From NCBI GenBank assembly GCA_938003545.1, contig CALKXY010000004.1:1-64000 (forward strand): a DNA stretch of 64,000 nt, in the 5' to 3' direction. The notes under the pieces were generated by a model. That model saw only the letters and a list, made by a program, of their open reading frames with translations, did not search any database and was not told the DNA's origin. The DNA comes from an uncultured Caulobacterales bacterium (lineage in GTDB: Bacteria; Pseudomonadota; Alphaproteobacteria; Caulobacterales; Maricaulaceae). Below, in pieces: positions 27,241 through 36,623 of this stretch (positions are counted from its first letter, which is position 1; each line of letters starts with the position of its first letter). The translations under genes were made by a program, and so were the position numbers.

Positions 27241-27974
27241 AGCTCCAATTTAAACCCATGCCTTGGCTGACAGGGATCGTCGCGATTATGCTGGTGATCC
27301 TCATCACCTTGGGTGTTTGGCAATTCCAACGCCTGCAGTGGAAAACGAACTTACTCGCTGAGGTGGAAGCGTCCGTGACGGCGCCGCCATTGACGTCACT
27401 CGATGATTTAGAACGCGCTATTGCTGCAGATGAACCTGTCGACTTTCGGCGCATTGCGTTTCAATCCTCACCGACAGCCGGACAGCCTATTTATGCTGTA
27501 TATCGTACGCAGCAGGGCGGCATTTATTGGGACATATTCCAGCAATATGGCCTCGTTTTTGGAAAATATGAGACCGTCCTAAATGACTCTAAACCTGATG
27601 GATCCGCCGTCAGCCCAGCGACTCTCGTGGCCGATGTTTTGGTAGGCTATGTGCGCGAGGATCACCCAATGGGACGTGTGGAAGGCTGGTTGAAGTCGAA
27701 ACCAAACCGCAAAACCAATCGGTGGTTTAAATTCAATCAAACTGGCGATTGGGGCGATGCCGAAACACGACTGTCTCATTACATCGATATTGAAAGAACC
27801 TTACCTTTTGATACTGCGGATAGAGGGGCTTCGGTTGCAGCTGCATTACCTGTGCGGCGTCCGTCGATTCGGAATAACCACCGCGATTACATGCTGACGT
27901 GGTTCTCTTTCGCAATCTTGCTCATCATTTTCTATCTTATGATCCACCGCCGCGCAGGACGATTGTCTTGGTAA
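27237..27974 (+). CDS. SURF1 family cytochrome oxidase assembly protein
   Basis: A 245-residue protein with N- and C-terminal transmembrane helices (about 9-27 and 219-237) flanking a periplasmic domain, the SURF1 layout. FxLGxWQxxRxxWK is present as TLGVWQFQRLQWK near residues 22-34. SURF1 proteins help insert heme a into subunit I. GTG start overlapping the DUF983 stop by four bases. Confidence 0.92.
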   Translation: MKLQFKPMPWLTGIVAIMLVILITLGVWQFQRLQWKTNLLAEVEASVTAPPLTSLDDLERAIAADEPVDFRRIAFQSSPTAGQPIYAVYRTQQGGIYWDIFQQYGLVFGKYETVLNDSKPDGSAVSPATLVADVLVGYVREDHPMGRVEGWLKSKPNRKTNRWFKFNQTGDWGDAETRLSHYIDIERTLPFDTADRGASVAAALPVRRPSIRNNHRDYMLTWFSFAILLIIFYLMIHRRAGRLSW

Positions 27975-28543
27975 GCAGTCGCGGCACGCATACCATCCTC
28001 ACTGCGCAAGCCGCTGGCGGAGTCATTCGGTTGGCGCATCCGCGTTGGTCTGATTTTGAGGCTTGGGCGAGTTTGCGGCGCGAGAATACGGAATATCTGC
28101 GCCCTTGGGAACCTGACGTGTCGACCATGGGCTTAAACCGTCCTGCCTATCGCGGTCGTCTCGCACGCCTCAAAAAATTGGTGCAACAAGACCGCGCTTA
28201 TCCATTCCATATCTTTAGGGGCGAGGCTTTGGTGGGAGCGTGCAACATCACCCATATTGATCGCGGCACCGCGCAATCAGCTAAATTGGGCTATTGGATC
28301 GGAGAGCAATTTACTGGACGGGGGTTTGCCCGGGCATCTGTCGGCGCGGCCGCGACGTTCTGCTTTAACGGCTTAGGGCTGCACCGCGTTGAAGCGGCCG
28401 TCCAAAGTGATAATGCCGCGTCGATCAAGGTCCTGCAAGCAAGCCATTTTACCTTTGAAGGCACCGCGCGCGGGATGTTGAAAATCAATGGAGAGTGGCG
28501 AGACCATGATGTCTATGCCAAGTTAAGCTCAGACAACGCGTAG
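27968..28543 (+). CDS. GNAT N-acetyltransferase (RimJ/RimL-like)
   Basis: About 191 residues. The body matches RimJ/RimL-type acetyltransferases: RLAHPRWSDFEAWASLRREN at the start, LGYWIGEQFTGRGFA as the acetyl-CoA pyrophosphate-binding motif A, and LHRVEAAVQSDNAASIKVLQ as motif B. Targets are usually N-terminal residues of ribosomal proteins or small molecules; this one is unknown. The start is uncertain: no ATG precedes the domain, and a TTG at 27968 with AGGA upstream, overlapping the SURF1 end, is the best choice. It converges exactly with yqgE. Confidence 0.8.
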   Translation: MVSSRGTHTILTAQAAGGVIRLAHPRWSDFEAWASLRRENTEYLRPWEPDVSTMGLNRPAYRGRLARLKKLVQQDRAYPFHIFRGEALVGACNITHIDRGTAQSAKLGYWIGEQFTGRGFARASVGAAATFCFNGLGLHRVEAAVQSDNAASIKVLQASHFTFEGTARGMLKINGEWRDHDVYAKLSSDNA

Positions 28544-29134
28544 TTAAGCGCGCCCTCCAGATTGGCTTAAGCTGCTAGGACTAATGCCCATGTCTGATAA
28601 GGCTGTCGCCCATTTTCCGTCCAGATCTTCAGAAAATATGAGAGCTTCATCCGCATCTGTAACAAGCCACGCATTATCTGCAATCTCTGTCTCTAACTGT
28701 CCCGGTCCCCATCCGGCATAACCAATTGCCAAAACGGCTTGATTCGGGTGTGTGTCCAGCACGAGTGATTCCAACACACCTTTTGTTGGTGTCATCGACA
28801 ACGTATCCGAAACTTTTAACGATGAGTCGGGTGCGAAATAGTCTGAGCTGTGCAAAACAAAGCCGCGATCAATATCCACAGGACCGCCGTTTAAGACCGC
28901 TGTATCTGCAACTTTCACATCCCCCTCAATACCAATTTGTTCTAAAAGATCGGAAATAAGTAAGCCGGGTTTCTCTTTATTGATAATGATCCCCATTGCG
29001 CCCGATGCGTCATGTCCCACGACATAAACGACGGCAAAATGAAAGCGGGGGTCGCCCATATCTGGCGTTGCTAATAAAAGTTTCCCACGAAAGCTTTGTA
29101 GCAACGGGTCTGAATTTGGAGTTTGATCTGACAT
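28544..29134 (-). CDS. YqgE/AlgH family protein
   Basis: A 196-residue member of DUF179. It has FRGKLLLATPDMGDPRFHFAVVYVVGHDASGAMGIIINK near the N terminus, GGPVDIDRGFVLHS in the middle and AIGYAGWGPGQLETEIADNAWL near the C terminus, the three conserved blocks. The biochemical role is not settled. Its stop codon touches the end of the convergent acetyltransferase gene. Confidence 0.93.
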   Translation of the reverse strand: MSDQTPNSDPLLQSFRGKLLLATPDMGDPRFHFAVVYVVGHDASGAMGIIINKEKPGLLISDLLEQIGIEGDVKVADTAVLNGGPVDIDRGFVLHSSDYFAPDSSLKVSDTLSMTPTKGVLESLVLDTHPNQAVLAIGYAGWGPGQLETEIADNAWLVTDADEALIFSEDLDGKWATALSDMGISPSSLSQSGGRA

Positions 29135-29298
29135 GGGACCACAATGCCTAACTCTGGCAAAGGTTCAATCGAACTCTCTTCACAAAATCGAAAAGTAACC
29201 GTTTTCGGCGAAATCGGATTTGGACATCTTGCGCGGCAGCTCAACCTTACCTATATTTATCGAAAGACGATAAATGATTATTCTGGGAGTTTACACAC

Positions 29299-29778
29299 AT
29301 GTCTATTCAAGAAGGGGAAAAGCTCCCCACTGCGACATTTATGAAAATGAGTGCTGACGGACCTCAACCTGTGAATACAGATGATGTGTTTAAAGGGAAA
29401 CGGGTCGCGCTTTTCGCGGTACCAGGTGCATTCACGCCGACCTGTTCTGCTAAACATCTGCCGGGCTTTGTTGAAAAAGCTGCGATGTTAAAAGCGCGTG
29501 GTATTGATGAAATTGCTTGTGTTTCCGTGAACGATGTCTTCGTGATGGGCGCATGGGGCGAAAGCGCGGGTAGTGCCGATGTGGATATGCTGGCCGATGG
29601 TAATGGCGAGTTTGCCAAAGCGATTGGCCTTGAATTAGATGGCTCCGGTTTTGGTATGGGCCAGCGGTCGCAACGCTACGCCATGGTTGTCGATGATGGG
29701 ACTGTAGAACGTTTGTTCATCGAAGCGCCGGGCGAATTTAAGGTCAGCTCCGCTGATCACATGCTATCTGAACTCTAA
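29299..29778 (+). CDS. Peroxiredoxin (Prx5/glutaredoxin-dependent type)
   Basis: A 159-residue thiol peroxidase. The active site PGAFTPTCS has the peroxidatic Cys49 and Thr46; a conserved Arg lies in GMGQRSQRYAM. No other cysteine near the C terminus forms an obvious resolving pair except Cys in EIACVSV (the family's second Cys), which fits the Prx5 group that uses glutathione or glutaredoxin. It detoxifies hydrogen peroxide and alkyl peroxides in the cytoplasm. Confidence 0.93.
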   Translation: MSIQEGEKLPTATFMKMSADGPQPVNTDDVFKGKRVALFAVPGAFTPTCSAKHLPGFVEKAAMLKARGIDEIACVSVNDVFVMGAWGESAGSADVDMLADGNGEFAKAIGLELDGSGFGMGQRSQRYAMVVDDGTVERLFIEAPGEFKVSSADHMLSEL

Positions 29779-29863
29779 AACAGACCTTACTATATAAAGT
29801 AGACTGCACGCTCCCGAAGACGAGGGGGCGTATAAATTATAATTGTCAAAAGGGGACAAGATT

Positions 29864-30781
29864 ATGGAATTTGCGAGTATTATCCCAATCGCACTGGTTG
29901 TGCTGGGCGTTATCATTGTCATGAAAACAGTGCGGATTGTGCCGCAAGGGTCCGAATGGACGCTGGAAAATTTTGGTCGATATGCAAAAACGCTGAAACC
30001 CGGATTGGCCTTCGTTATTCCATTTTATCAGCGGGTTTCAAATAAAATGGACATGCGCGAGCGTGTGATCGACATTCCCAGCCAAGAAGTTATCACCAAA
30101 GATAACGTCATGGTCACCGCCGATGCTGTTGTTTTTATCCAAGTGATCGACGCACGCATGGCAACCTATGAGGTGTCGAATTTGGAGAATGCGATACAGA
30201 ACCTGTGTCTCACAAATGTTCGAACCGTTGTGGGTTCTATGGATCTCGATGAAGTTCTTTCCAAACGTGACCAGATCAATGCGCAGCTTTTGACTGTGAT
30301 TGACCAAGCTACGGATAGTTGGGGGTCGAAAGTTGTTCGAATCGAAATCAAAGACCTCTCGCCTCCTCATGACATTACACAAGCGATGAACAAGCAAATG
30401 AAGGCTGAGCGTGAAAAACGTTCCGATATTCTGATTGCTGAAGGTCATAAGCAGTCATCTATCCTTAAAGCTGAGGGTGAAAAAGAAGCTGCGATTCGTG
30501 AAGCCGAGGGTCGTAAGGAAGCGGCTTATCTCGATGCCGAAGGTCGTGAACGCGAAGCCCAAGCTGAAGCGAAAGCGACAGAAATGGTCAGCACCGCGAT
30601 TGCACGCGGTGATGTAAACGCGATTAATTACTTCGTTGCACAGGAATATGTGAAAGCCTTTGGCGAGCTGGCCAAAAGCCCGAATCAGAAGACGATTATC
30701 GTCCCAGCCGAATTATCTGGCTTGGCCGCGACAGTTGGCGGCATTACCGCACTGCTCGACGGTGCGACTAAAAAGAAATAG
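29864..30781 (+). CDS. SPFH/band 7 membrane protein (stomatin/QmcA-like)
   Basis: A 305-residue protein: N-terminal helix (about 3-22), an SPFH domain (about 22-190), then a long charged coiled coil with repeated EGEKEAAIREAEGRKEAA-type heptads (about 190-250). These proteins oligomerise into cage-like rings in the inner membrane and often control FtsH-type proteolysis. The ATG at 29864 has AAGGGGAC upstream and is preferred to an earlier TTG. It is followed 10 bases later by its usual partner, an NfeD-like gene. Confidence 0.93.
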   Translation: MEFASIIPIALVVLGVIIVMKTVRIVPQGSEWTLENFGRYAKTLKPGLAFVIPFYQRVSNKMDMRERVIDIPSQEVITKDNVMVTADAVVFIQVIDARMATYEVSNLENAIQNLCLTNVRTVVGSMDLDEVLSKRDQINAQLLTVIDQATDSWGSKVVRIEIKDLSPPHDITQAMNKQMKAEREKRSDILIAEGHKQSSILKAEGEKEAAIREAEGRKEAAYLDAEGREREAQAEAKATEMVSTAIARGDVNAINYFVAQEYVKAFGELAKSPNQKTIIVPAELSGLAATVGGITALLDGATKKK

Positions 30782-30791
30782 GAGAGCGAGC

Positions 30792-31274
30792 ATGGAACCT
30801 GAAACCAACATATTGCTGGCGTTCTTGGAATCCATGAACGCGACCCGCTGGGGACTGCTCGGAATTGGCTTGGTTGGCTTGGAGCTGGTCACAGGTACAA
30901 CTTATATCTTGTGGCCCGCCGTCGCGGCTTTAGTTCTGGCGATAGCGGCCTTCTTCTTGCCGATTGGGTGGGAGCTGCAATTTATACTTTTCTTTGCCCT
31001 GTCTGCGGTTCTTTTGGTTGTCGGGCATATATATCTTCGCCCGATGATGAAATCAGGTGAACCGGCTGATCTCAATGATCCTGGCCGCACTATGCTTGGA
31101 CGCCGCGTTGTTGCCTTTTCTGATTTTGATAATGGCGATGGCCGTGTCACCGTTGGTGATACGCAATGGAAAGCCAGTACAGATGCAACGGCGGACCCCA
31201 AAGTGGGGGACAAGCTCATCATCACCGCTATTGCAGGGACGACATTGATCGTTGAACCTGCACTTAAGGCATAG
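30792..31274 (+). CDS. NfeD-like membrane protein
   Basis: A 160-residue short NfeD. Three hydrophobic helices (about 18-38, 40-58 and 62-82) precede a C-terminal OB-fold domain (about 95-155, GRTMLGRRVVAFSDFDNGDGRVTVGDTQWKA). NfeD proteins pair with SPFH proteins next to them, as here, and are thought to regulate the cage complex. It is probably co-transcribed with the SPFH gene and possibly with the unknown gene 13 bases downstream. Confidence 0.9.
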   Translation: MEPETNILLAFLESMNATRWGLLGIGLVGLELVTGTTYILWPAVAALVLAIAAFFLPIGWELQFILFFALSAVLLVVGHIYLRPMMKSGEPADLNDPGRTMLGRRVVAFSDFDNGDGRVTVGDTQWKASTDATADPKVGDKLIITAIAGTTLIVEPALKA

Positions 31275-31287
31275 CTGAAGCGTTTAT

Positions 31288-31821
31288 ATGTCTCTAACTA
31301 TCCAGAGCTTTGGAGATCGCCGGTCTTTCGAGATGATCCGAGACGAGGTCGTCATCGGCGGTTTAGCCTATGCCTCAGATATGCGGAGCCCAAAAGGCAA
31401 TGCGGCCTTCGCGGCAGCTGCGGCCCATATTCACGGCATTGATGTGAACATATCAGCGCAAAATTCAAATTCTTCCAGCAAAGCCATGGAGTATGACTTG
31501 TCGAAAAAAGGCAATCGTATGGGGCATCTAAAATTGGATTGGAGCAAGGGCACGCTAAAGCTGCGGCGCGTTGATGGCGGCGAAGACGTGTTTAAGATAA
31601 AGCCTAAAGGCGTAAATAGCTGGTGGTTTTTGATTGAACAAAATGGTTACCCAATCGTCGAACTGCGTCCAAAAATGAAATACTCCAAAGAGGCCTATGA
31701 TTTCGACATACGTCCTCGGTCTCGCCGTATGCCGCCGCGCATCATGGATGAGCTTTGCGTTTATTTAGGTTTTGCCGCCCAGTGTTTATATGGACGAAAT
31801 CGTGGCGAAGATCGGGACTAA
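31288..31821 (+). CDS. Hypothetical protein downstream of the SPFH-NfeD pair
   Basis: A 177-residue protein I do not recognise. It has no signal peptide or membrane helix. The central part (about 75-130) looks like repeated beta strands with aromatic turns (HLKLDWSKGTLKLRRVDG, NSWWFLIEQNGYPIVELRPK), reminiscent of a small beta-barrel such as tubby C-like or LURP folds, but this is only a visual impression. The C terminus is basic. The 13-base gap after NfeD suggests it belongs to that operon. Confidence 0.65.
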   Translation: MSLTIQSFGDRRSFEMIRDEVVIGGLAYASDMRSPKGNAAFAAAAAHIHGIDVNISAQNSNSSSKAMEYDLSKKGNRMGHLKLDWSKGTLKLRRVDGGEDVFKIKPKGVNSWWFLIEQNGYPIVELRPKMKYSKEAYDFDIRPRSRRMPPRIMDELCVYLGFAAQCLYGRNRGEDRD

Positions 31822-31858
31822 AGGGCGTTTGCGCCGTAGTTTTTTAGCGCAAGCGAGG

Positions 31859-32335
31859 TTATTTATTCGGAATACCTTTTCCCGCCAATTCATCTGCACG
31901 CTCGTTACCGATGTCTCCGGCGTGACCTTTGACCCATTCCCACCGAATGTTTCGTGCGGCGTTTAGGGCGTCGAGCTGCTGCCAGAGGTCTTTATTCACG
32001 ACGGGTTTTTTGTCTGATTTTTTCCACCCTCGTTTTTTCCACCCATGAATCCATTCCGTGATACCTTTTAAGACATAGGTCGAATCGGTGAAGAGAACGA
32101 TTGGACCTTGGAAACTCGGCTTTATCGCTTCTAAGGCTTTAATCGCTGCCATCATTTCCATACGGTTATTGGTTGTTTCTTTCTCCCCGCCGTACAGCTC
32201 TTTCGTTTTTTTGCCATGATACATGATCACCCCCCATCCTCCGGGGCCTGGGTTTCCGGAACATGCGCCATCCGTATAAATCACAAGAGCCCCGTCTAAT
32301 GCACCGGGTTCAAGAGGTTTGCTTTTACGAGGCAT
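31859..32335 (-). CDS. rnhA: Ribonuclease HI
   Basis: A 158-residue enzyme that cuts the RNA strand of RNA-DNA hybrids. Catalytic residues are the Asp in [17 protein letters not shown], the Glu in [14 protein letters not shown], the Asp in LFTDSTYV and the Asp in NERADELA. The His loop is [10 protein letters not shown]. The start overlaps the ispH stop by one base. Confidence 0.96.
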   Translation of the reverse strand: MPRKSKPLEPGALDGALVIYTDGACSGNPGPGGWGVIMYHGKKTKELYGGEKETTNNRMEMMAAIKALEAIKPSFQGPIVLFTDSTYVLKGITEWIHGWKKRGWKKSDKKPVVNKDLWQQLDALNAARNIRWEWVKGHAGDIGNERADELAGKGIPNK

Positions 32336-33336
32336 TATTTATCCAGCAATTGGCGAGGTAGGCGGAAGATGACTTTCTCTTTTGTGACTTCGACTTCCTG
32401 GCATGTCACATCATAGCGTGAGCGCAGAGCCGCAATAACGCCATCAGTTAGATATTCAGGAGCGGATGCGCCTGCTGATAATCCAATCGTCTCGGCGCGG
32501 TCTACAGCGTCCCAATCAATAGACGTAGCGTCTGAGACTAACGCGGCCGTATTTGCGCCCGCTTTGGCCCCAACTTCTACGAGTCGTTTTGAGTTAGAAG
32601 AGGCTTTTGATCCTAGCACGAGTAGAAGATCGCATCGTTCGGCAATGGCTTTAACGGCCATTTGTCGGTTTGTCGTCGCGTAACAAATGTCCTCTTTATA
32701 CGGTAGGGCAATATCGGGGAAACGCGACTGTAGGGTCGCAATGATGTCAGATGTGTCATCCACAGATAATGTGGTTTGTGTAACTAAAGCCAATTTTTGA
32801 CTGTCTTTTGGAGTATATGTTTGCGCATCCTCATTCGTCTCGATTAAGGTCATCTGCCCATCAGGCAACTGCCCCATCGTTCCAATAACTTCTGGGTGCC
32901 CTTCGTGGCCAATTAAGAGAATATGCAAGCCTTCCTTGGCATGGCGTTCGGCTTCTACATGCACCTTGGAAACAAGCGGGCAGGTGGCGTCGAGAAAGTT
33001 TAGCTCGCGAGCTTGGGCGGCTTTTGGAACAGACTTAGGTACGCCATGCGCAGAGAACACGACAGGGCGATCATCTGGACAGTCGCTTAACTCTTCGACA
33101 AATACTGCGCCCAATTTGGTCAAACGATCAACGACATGTCGATTGTGAACAATTTCATGCCGCACATAGACAGGTGCGCCAAATTTTTCGATGGATTTCT
33201 CAACGATTTGAATGGCGCGATCCACACCTGCACAAAATCCACGCGGCGCGGCAAGTAGAACATGCTTTTTTTTCCGATCATCCGGGGTTTCACGCGCTAT
33301 TGAGGCGTCGGATTTCGGCGCAGATGTGACTGACAT
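32335..33336 (-). CDS. ispH: 4-hydroxy-3-methylbut-2-enyl diphosphate reductase
   Basis: A 333-residue iron-sulfur enzyme making IPP and DMAPP in the last step of the MEP pathway. The three cluster cysteines are in [12 protein letters not shown] (Cys35), [11 protein letters not shown] and [13 protein letters not shown]; the catalytic HEIVHN and GHPEV segments are present. An AAGGAG site lies before the ATG at 33336, which is preferred over an earlier in-frame codon. IspH-RnhA pairing is common in alphaproteobacteria. Confidence 0.97.
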   Translation of the reverse strand: MSVTSAPKSDASIARETPDDRKKKHVLLAAPRGFCAGVDRAIQIVEKSIEKFGAPVYVRHEIVHNRHVVDRLTKLGAVFVEELSDCPDDRPVVFSAHGVPKSVPKAAQARELNFLDATCPLVSKVHVEAERHAKEGLHILLIGHEGHPEVIGTMGQLPDGQMTLIETNEDAQTYTPKDSQKLALVTQTTLSVDDTSDIIATLQSRFPDIALPYKEDICYATTNRQMAVKAIAERCDLLLVLGSKASSNSKRLVEVGAKAGANTAALVSDATSIDWDAVDRAETIGLSAGASAPEYLTDGVIAALRSRYDVTCQEVEVTKEKVIFRLPRQLLDK

Positions 33337-33464
33337 GAGGACTCCTTCATAATCCACGCATTGCAGCGATGCGCAGATTTGATTACAGGCAGACTATAGC
33401 ATTGGGATGCGTGCCGCGATAGGGCAGGGAACGCGTCAAAACAGGACCGGATTGGGACTTTTCC

Positions 33465-34052
33465 ATGTCGATGAAAACCACACTTATCGGGGCTGCGGCT
33501 CTTTCACTTCTCGCGCTTGCGGGGTGCCGCTCTACGCAAGAGGCATTGTCTATTGGCGCGGCCGGGGAGGCCAACCCAGGACCCTGCCCGCGGGCGTTTG
33601 CTCTCTATGAAGCGTCACGCATTGTCGAGATCAATGGCGATGGGGCTGAGAGTTTCGGCAATGTTGGGTTCACGGGCGAAATCGACAAAGTGCGGTCTTT
33701 ATGCCGGTACTATGCAGATCGTCCAATTGTCGGAGATTTGACCGTTGATTTCTCTTTGGGTCGTGGCCCGTCTGCGGCAGGCGATACCATGACATATTCC
33801 TACTTTGTGGCCGTCACGCGTAAGAATATCGATGTCTTAGAGAAATCCTATTTCCCTCTGACCGTAACTTTTGCGCCCGGACAAGACCGAGTGAGAGTGA
33901 CCGAAACGATTGATGAAATCACGATACCGCGCGCAAATGACACGACATCTGGCGAAAACTTTGAAATCATCGTCGGCTTCGAAGTGTCGCCAGAACAACG
34001 TGCGTTTAACGCCGATGGCAAACGCTTCCGCGTCTCCGCTGGACAGCGTTAG
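33465..34052 (+). CDS. Predicted lipoprotein, unknown function
   Basis: A 195-residue protein with a type II signal peptide and lipobox LAGC (Cys21). Two further cysteines occur in NPGPCPRAF and RSLCRYYAD. The mature part looks beta-rich. It is a conserved-looking hypothetical envelope protein; no domain is recognised. It ends 4 bases before argS, so the two may be co-transcribed. Confidence 0.7.
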   Translation: MSMKTTLIGAAALSLLALAGCRSTQEALSIGAAGEANPGPCPRAFALYEASRIVEINGDGAESFGNVGFTGEIDKVRSLCRYYADRPIVGDLTVDFSLGRGPSAAGDTMTYSYFVAVTRKNIDVLEKSYFPLTVTFAPGQDRVRVTETIDEITIPRANDTTSGENFEIIVGFEVSPEQRAFNADGKRFRVSAGQR

Positions 34053-34056
34053 TCCG

Positions 34057-35841
34057 ATGCCAAGCATTTTGTCCGAATTGGACGCTGTCGCTCGCGCTGC
34101 ATTTGAAACGCTCGGCTATCCAGCGGCTATAGCTGCTGTGCGCGAATCAGATCGCGGTGATGCACCTTACCAATGTAATGGCGCGATGGCGGCGGCTGGA
34201 ATCGCTAAAAAACGCGGTGAGAAAGTTAATCCCCGTGATATTGCGGCGCAAGCCGTTGAGATCATGCAAGCCAATGCTGCGATGGGACAGCTCGACATTG
34301 CAGGTCCGGGGTTTATTAATATCACCCCTGCAGATGCGCTGCTGACGACGCGTGCAAATGCGCTTTTATCCGATCCAACCTCAGGCCTTCGCGTTGAGTC
34401 TCCGCAAACAATCGTCGTGGATTACGGCGGCGCCAATGTCGCAAAACCGATGCATGTCGGCCATTTACGTTCAGCCGTTCTGGGTGAAGCGATCAAGCGC
34501 ATCTTGCGCGCCCAAGGCCATAAGGTCATTGGCGATGTTCATATGGGCGATTGGGGATTGCAGATGGGGCATTTGATCTCTGAACTCGCCGAAGAGCAAC
34601 CAAATCTTCCGTATTTTGACGAGACATATACAGGTGAATATCCATCTGAATCGCCCGTTACGATGGACGATCTAGCTCGGCTTTATCCTGCTGCATCCAA
34701 TAAGGCGAAGTCTGATACGGACCGCATGGAAGCCTCTCGCGTGGCAACAGCGCAATTGCAATCTGGTCGTCGCGGTTATCGTGCCCTTCTTGATCATTTC
34801 ATCAATGTGTCTGTTGCTGCGTTGAAAGTTGGATATGGTAATCTGGGTGTCGAATTTGACCTCTGGAAAGGGGAAGCCTGCGTTGATCCGTTGATCCCAG
34901 ATATGATTGAGGGACTGAAAACCTCTGGTATTACTGAGCTTGATGACGGCGCACTTATTATTAATGTCGATGATAAGTGGGACCCAAAAACGCGGAAAGG
35001 CACGCCGCCTGTTATGCTGCTCGCGAGCTCAGGCGCAGTCCTTTATCACACTACAGACCTCGCGACCTTGGTTGACCGTAAGGCCGAAATCGACCCAGAC
35101 ATGATCGTTTATGTCGTGGATCAACGCCAAGCCTTGCATTTTGAACAAGTTTTTCGTGCCGCCGTAAAGGCGGATTGGTATGAACGTGACCAGCTTTTCC
35201 ATGCTGGATTTGGTACGATGAACGGAAAAGACGGGAAACCTTTCAAAACGCGCGAGGGCGGAGTTCTTCGCCTTGAAGATCTAATGGAAATTATGAGCGA
35301 TGCTGCCCGTGATCGTCTGGACGCATCCGGTATTGGGGCCGATTTTGACGCAGAAGAACGTGCGGAAATTGGCCGTAAGGTCGGGTTGGCGGCGCTAAAA
35401 TTTGCAGACCTTCAAAACCAACGCATGACGAATTACATTTTCGATCCAGAGCGTTTTACTGCGTTTGAAGGCAAGACGGGCCCTTATCTTTTATATGCAG
35501 TCGTGAGGATCAAATCGATCTTGCGTAAAGCGAAAGACATGGGCGTCTCAGCGGGCGTTATCGCGGTTGCGGCCGATACAGAAACGCAGTTGGTTATCGC
35601 ATTGGATTCCTATGCGCGTGCAATTGAGTATTCAGCCGAAAAATATACGCCGCATGTGTTATGTGAGCATATTTACCGCGTCGCGCAGAGCTTTTCGCGT
35701 TTTTACGCTGATTGCCCCATTTTGGCTGATGATGTTGCAGATGAGGTCAAAGCCTCTCGTCTCGCATTGGCGACAGCCACGCTCGCACAGTTGGAGCATG
35801 GCTTGAACTTACTCGGTATTGAAGCCCCAGAAAGAATGTAG
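34057..35841 (+). CDS. argS: Arginyl-tRNA synthetase
   Basis: A 594-residue class I synthetase charging tRNA-Arg. It has the N-terminal additional domain with GFINI, the HIGH-like motif in AKPMHVGHLRSAVLGE, the RKAEIDPDMIVYVVDQRQALHF segment, and a C-terminal DALR anticodon domain with FADLQNQRMTNYIFD before it. The frame extends upstream into the lipoprotein gene; the ATG at 34057 gives the family's normal start. Confidence 0.97.
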   Translation: MPSILSELDAVARAAFETLGYPAAIAAVRESDRGDAPYQCNGAMAAAGIAKKRGEKVNPRDIAAQAVEIMQANAAMGQLDIAGPGFINITPADALLTTRANALLSDPTSGLRVESPQTIVVDYGGANVAKPMHVGHLRSAVLGEAIKRILRAQGHKVIGDVHMGDWGLQMGHLISELAEEQPNLPYFDETYTGEYPSESPVTMDDLARLYPAASNKAKSDTDRMEASRVATAQLQSGRRGYRALLDHFINVSVAALKVGYGNLGVEFDLWKGEACVDPLIPDMIEGLKTSGITELDDGALIINVDDKWDPKTRKGTPPVMLLASSGAVLYHTTDLATLVDRKAEIDPDMIVYVVDQRQALHFEQVFRAAVKADWYERDQLFHAGFGTMNGKDGKPFKTREGGVLRLEDLMEIMSDAARDRLDASGIGADFDAEERAEIGRKVGLAALKFADLQNQRMTNYIFDPERFTAFEGKTGPYLLYAVVRIKSILRKAKDMGVSAGVIAVAADTETQLVIALDSYARAIEYSAEKYTPHVLCEHIYRVAQSFSRFYADCPILADDVADEVKASRLALATATLAQLEHGLNLLGIEAPERM

Positions 35842-35854
35842 CTTTGGCTGCGCG

Positions 35855-36238
35855 TTAGCGCGGTTGAACTTGCTGCTGATATGTTGGCTGCGCAACTTGC
35901 TGGCGCGGCTGGGCATTCTGTTGTGGTGCAGCGGTTTGCAGAGGCGCCTGTTGGAATGCTGGCGGCACTTGATTCTGTGCAGGATGCGCAGGGCGAGCGG
36001 CTTGCGGAAGAATGCTGGCTTGCTGAGGTGCGGCCTTAGGCTTTGGTGCAGGCGGTGAATCTTTGAGACGTAAGGCAGATGGCACGTTGCCATCAACAGA
36101 CCGTAATCCTGATGCGGCTTCGAGGCATTGTGCATACATATCAAGGATCGCTTCTTGATTGTTTTCACCCCAAACGCCTACACCTTTTAGTTTTGCGACG
36201 AGTTCGAATGCGATTTCTTCTTTTGACTTGCCCGACAT
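35855..36238 (-). CDS. Hypothetical protein with Pro/Gln-rich tail
   Basis: A 127-residue protein. The first 50 residues look like a small helical domain (KSKEEIAFELVAKLKGVGVWGENNQEAILDMYAQCLEAASG). The rest is disordered, rich in Pro, Gln and Ala (PAPKPKAAPQQ, QQNAQPRQQ). No function is recognised. It converges with argS and its start lies just upstream of the glycine riboswitch region, which is transcribed the other way. Confidence 0.6.
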   Translation of the reverse strand: MSGKSKEEIAFELVAKLKGVGVWGENNQEAILDMYAQCLEAASGLRSVDGNVPSALRLKDSPPAPKPKAAPQQASILPQAARPAHPAQNQVPPAFQQAPLQTAAPQQNAQPRQQVAQPTYQQQVQPR

Positions 36239-36360
36239 ATTGTCACCTGTGCTGAAAATTTGTGCTTATGTTCTGAGGCGTGAATAACACACAGGTCTTA
36301 AGGCTTTGGTGCTTTCGCTAGATTGACTCATGAACAAATTCCAAGCATTCGAGGTTCATC

Positions 36361-36600
36361 CCTGCCAAGTGGGAGAGAGCGACACATATCTTTTATATAA
36401 AAGATCAGGTCGCCACCGAAGGCGCAACCGCCCCGGAAACGCTCAGGTCAACGGACCGCTTGGTAGTTAAAACGCTGGAAAGCGGGCGACCCTCGGAAGA
36501 GGGATGGTGAAACGCCCCGCCGACGGAGTAAGCTCTGCGCGACCAGATGTCGTGTTTTGTCAATCTCTCAGGCCCAAAGGGACAGCAGGTGGCACTGGAA
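36361..36600 (+). ncRNA. Tandem glycine riboswitch upstream of gcvT
   Basis: Two consecutive glycine (gcvT-motif) aptamers. The first runs from P1 CCAAG at 36365-36369, through GGGAGAGAGC and the core CACCGAAGGCGCAACCGCCC and GCTCAGG with GGACCG, to the pairing CTTGG at 36458-36462. After a linker of about ten bases the second has GACCCTCGG, CGCCGACGGAGTAAG, AATCTCTCAGG and GGGACAGC, with P1 halves GCTG at 36474 and CAGC at 36583. The gcvT start lies about 25 bases past the second aptamer with no independent terminator, so control is probably translational or at a promoter-proximal step. Glycine binding normally turns on the cleavage operon. Confidence 0.92.
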
Positions 36601-36623
36601 TCGGCTCTGGCCGAAATGTGCCT

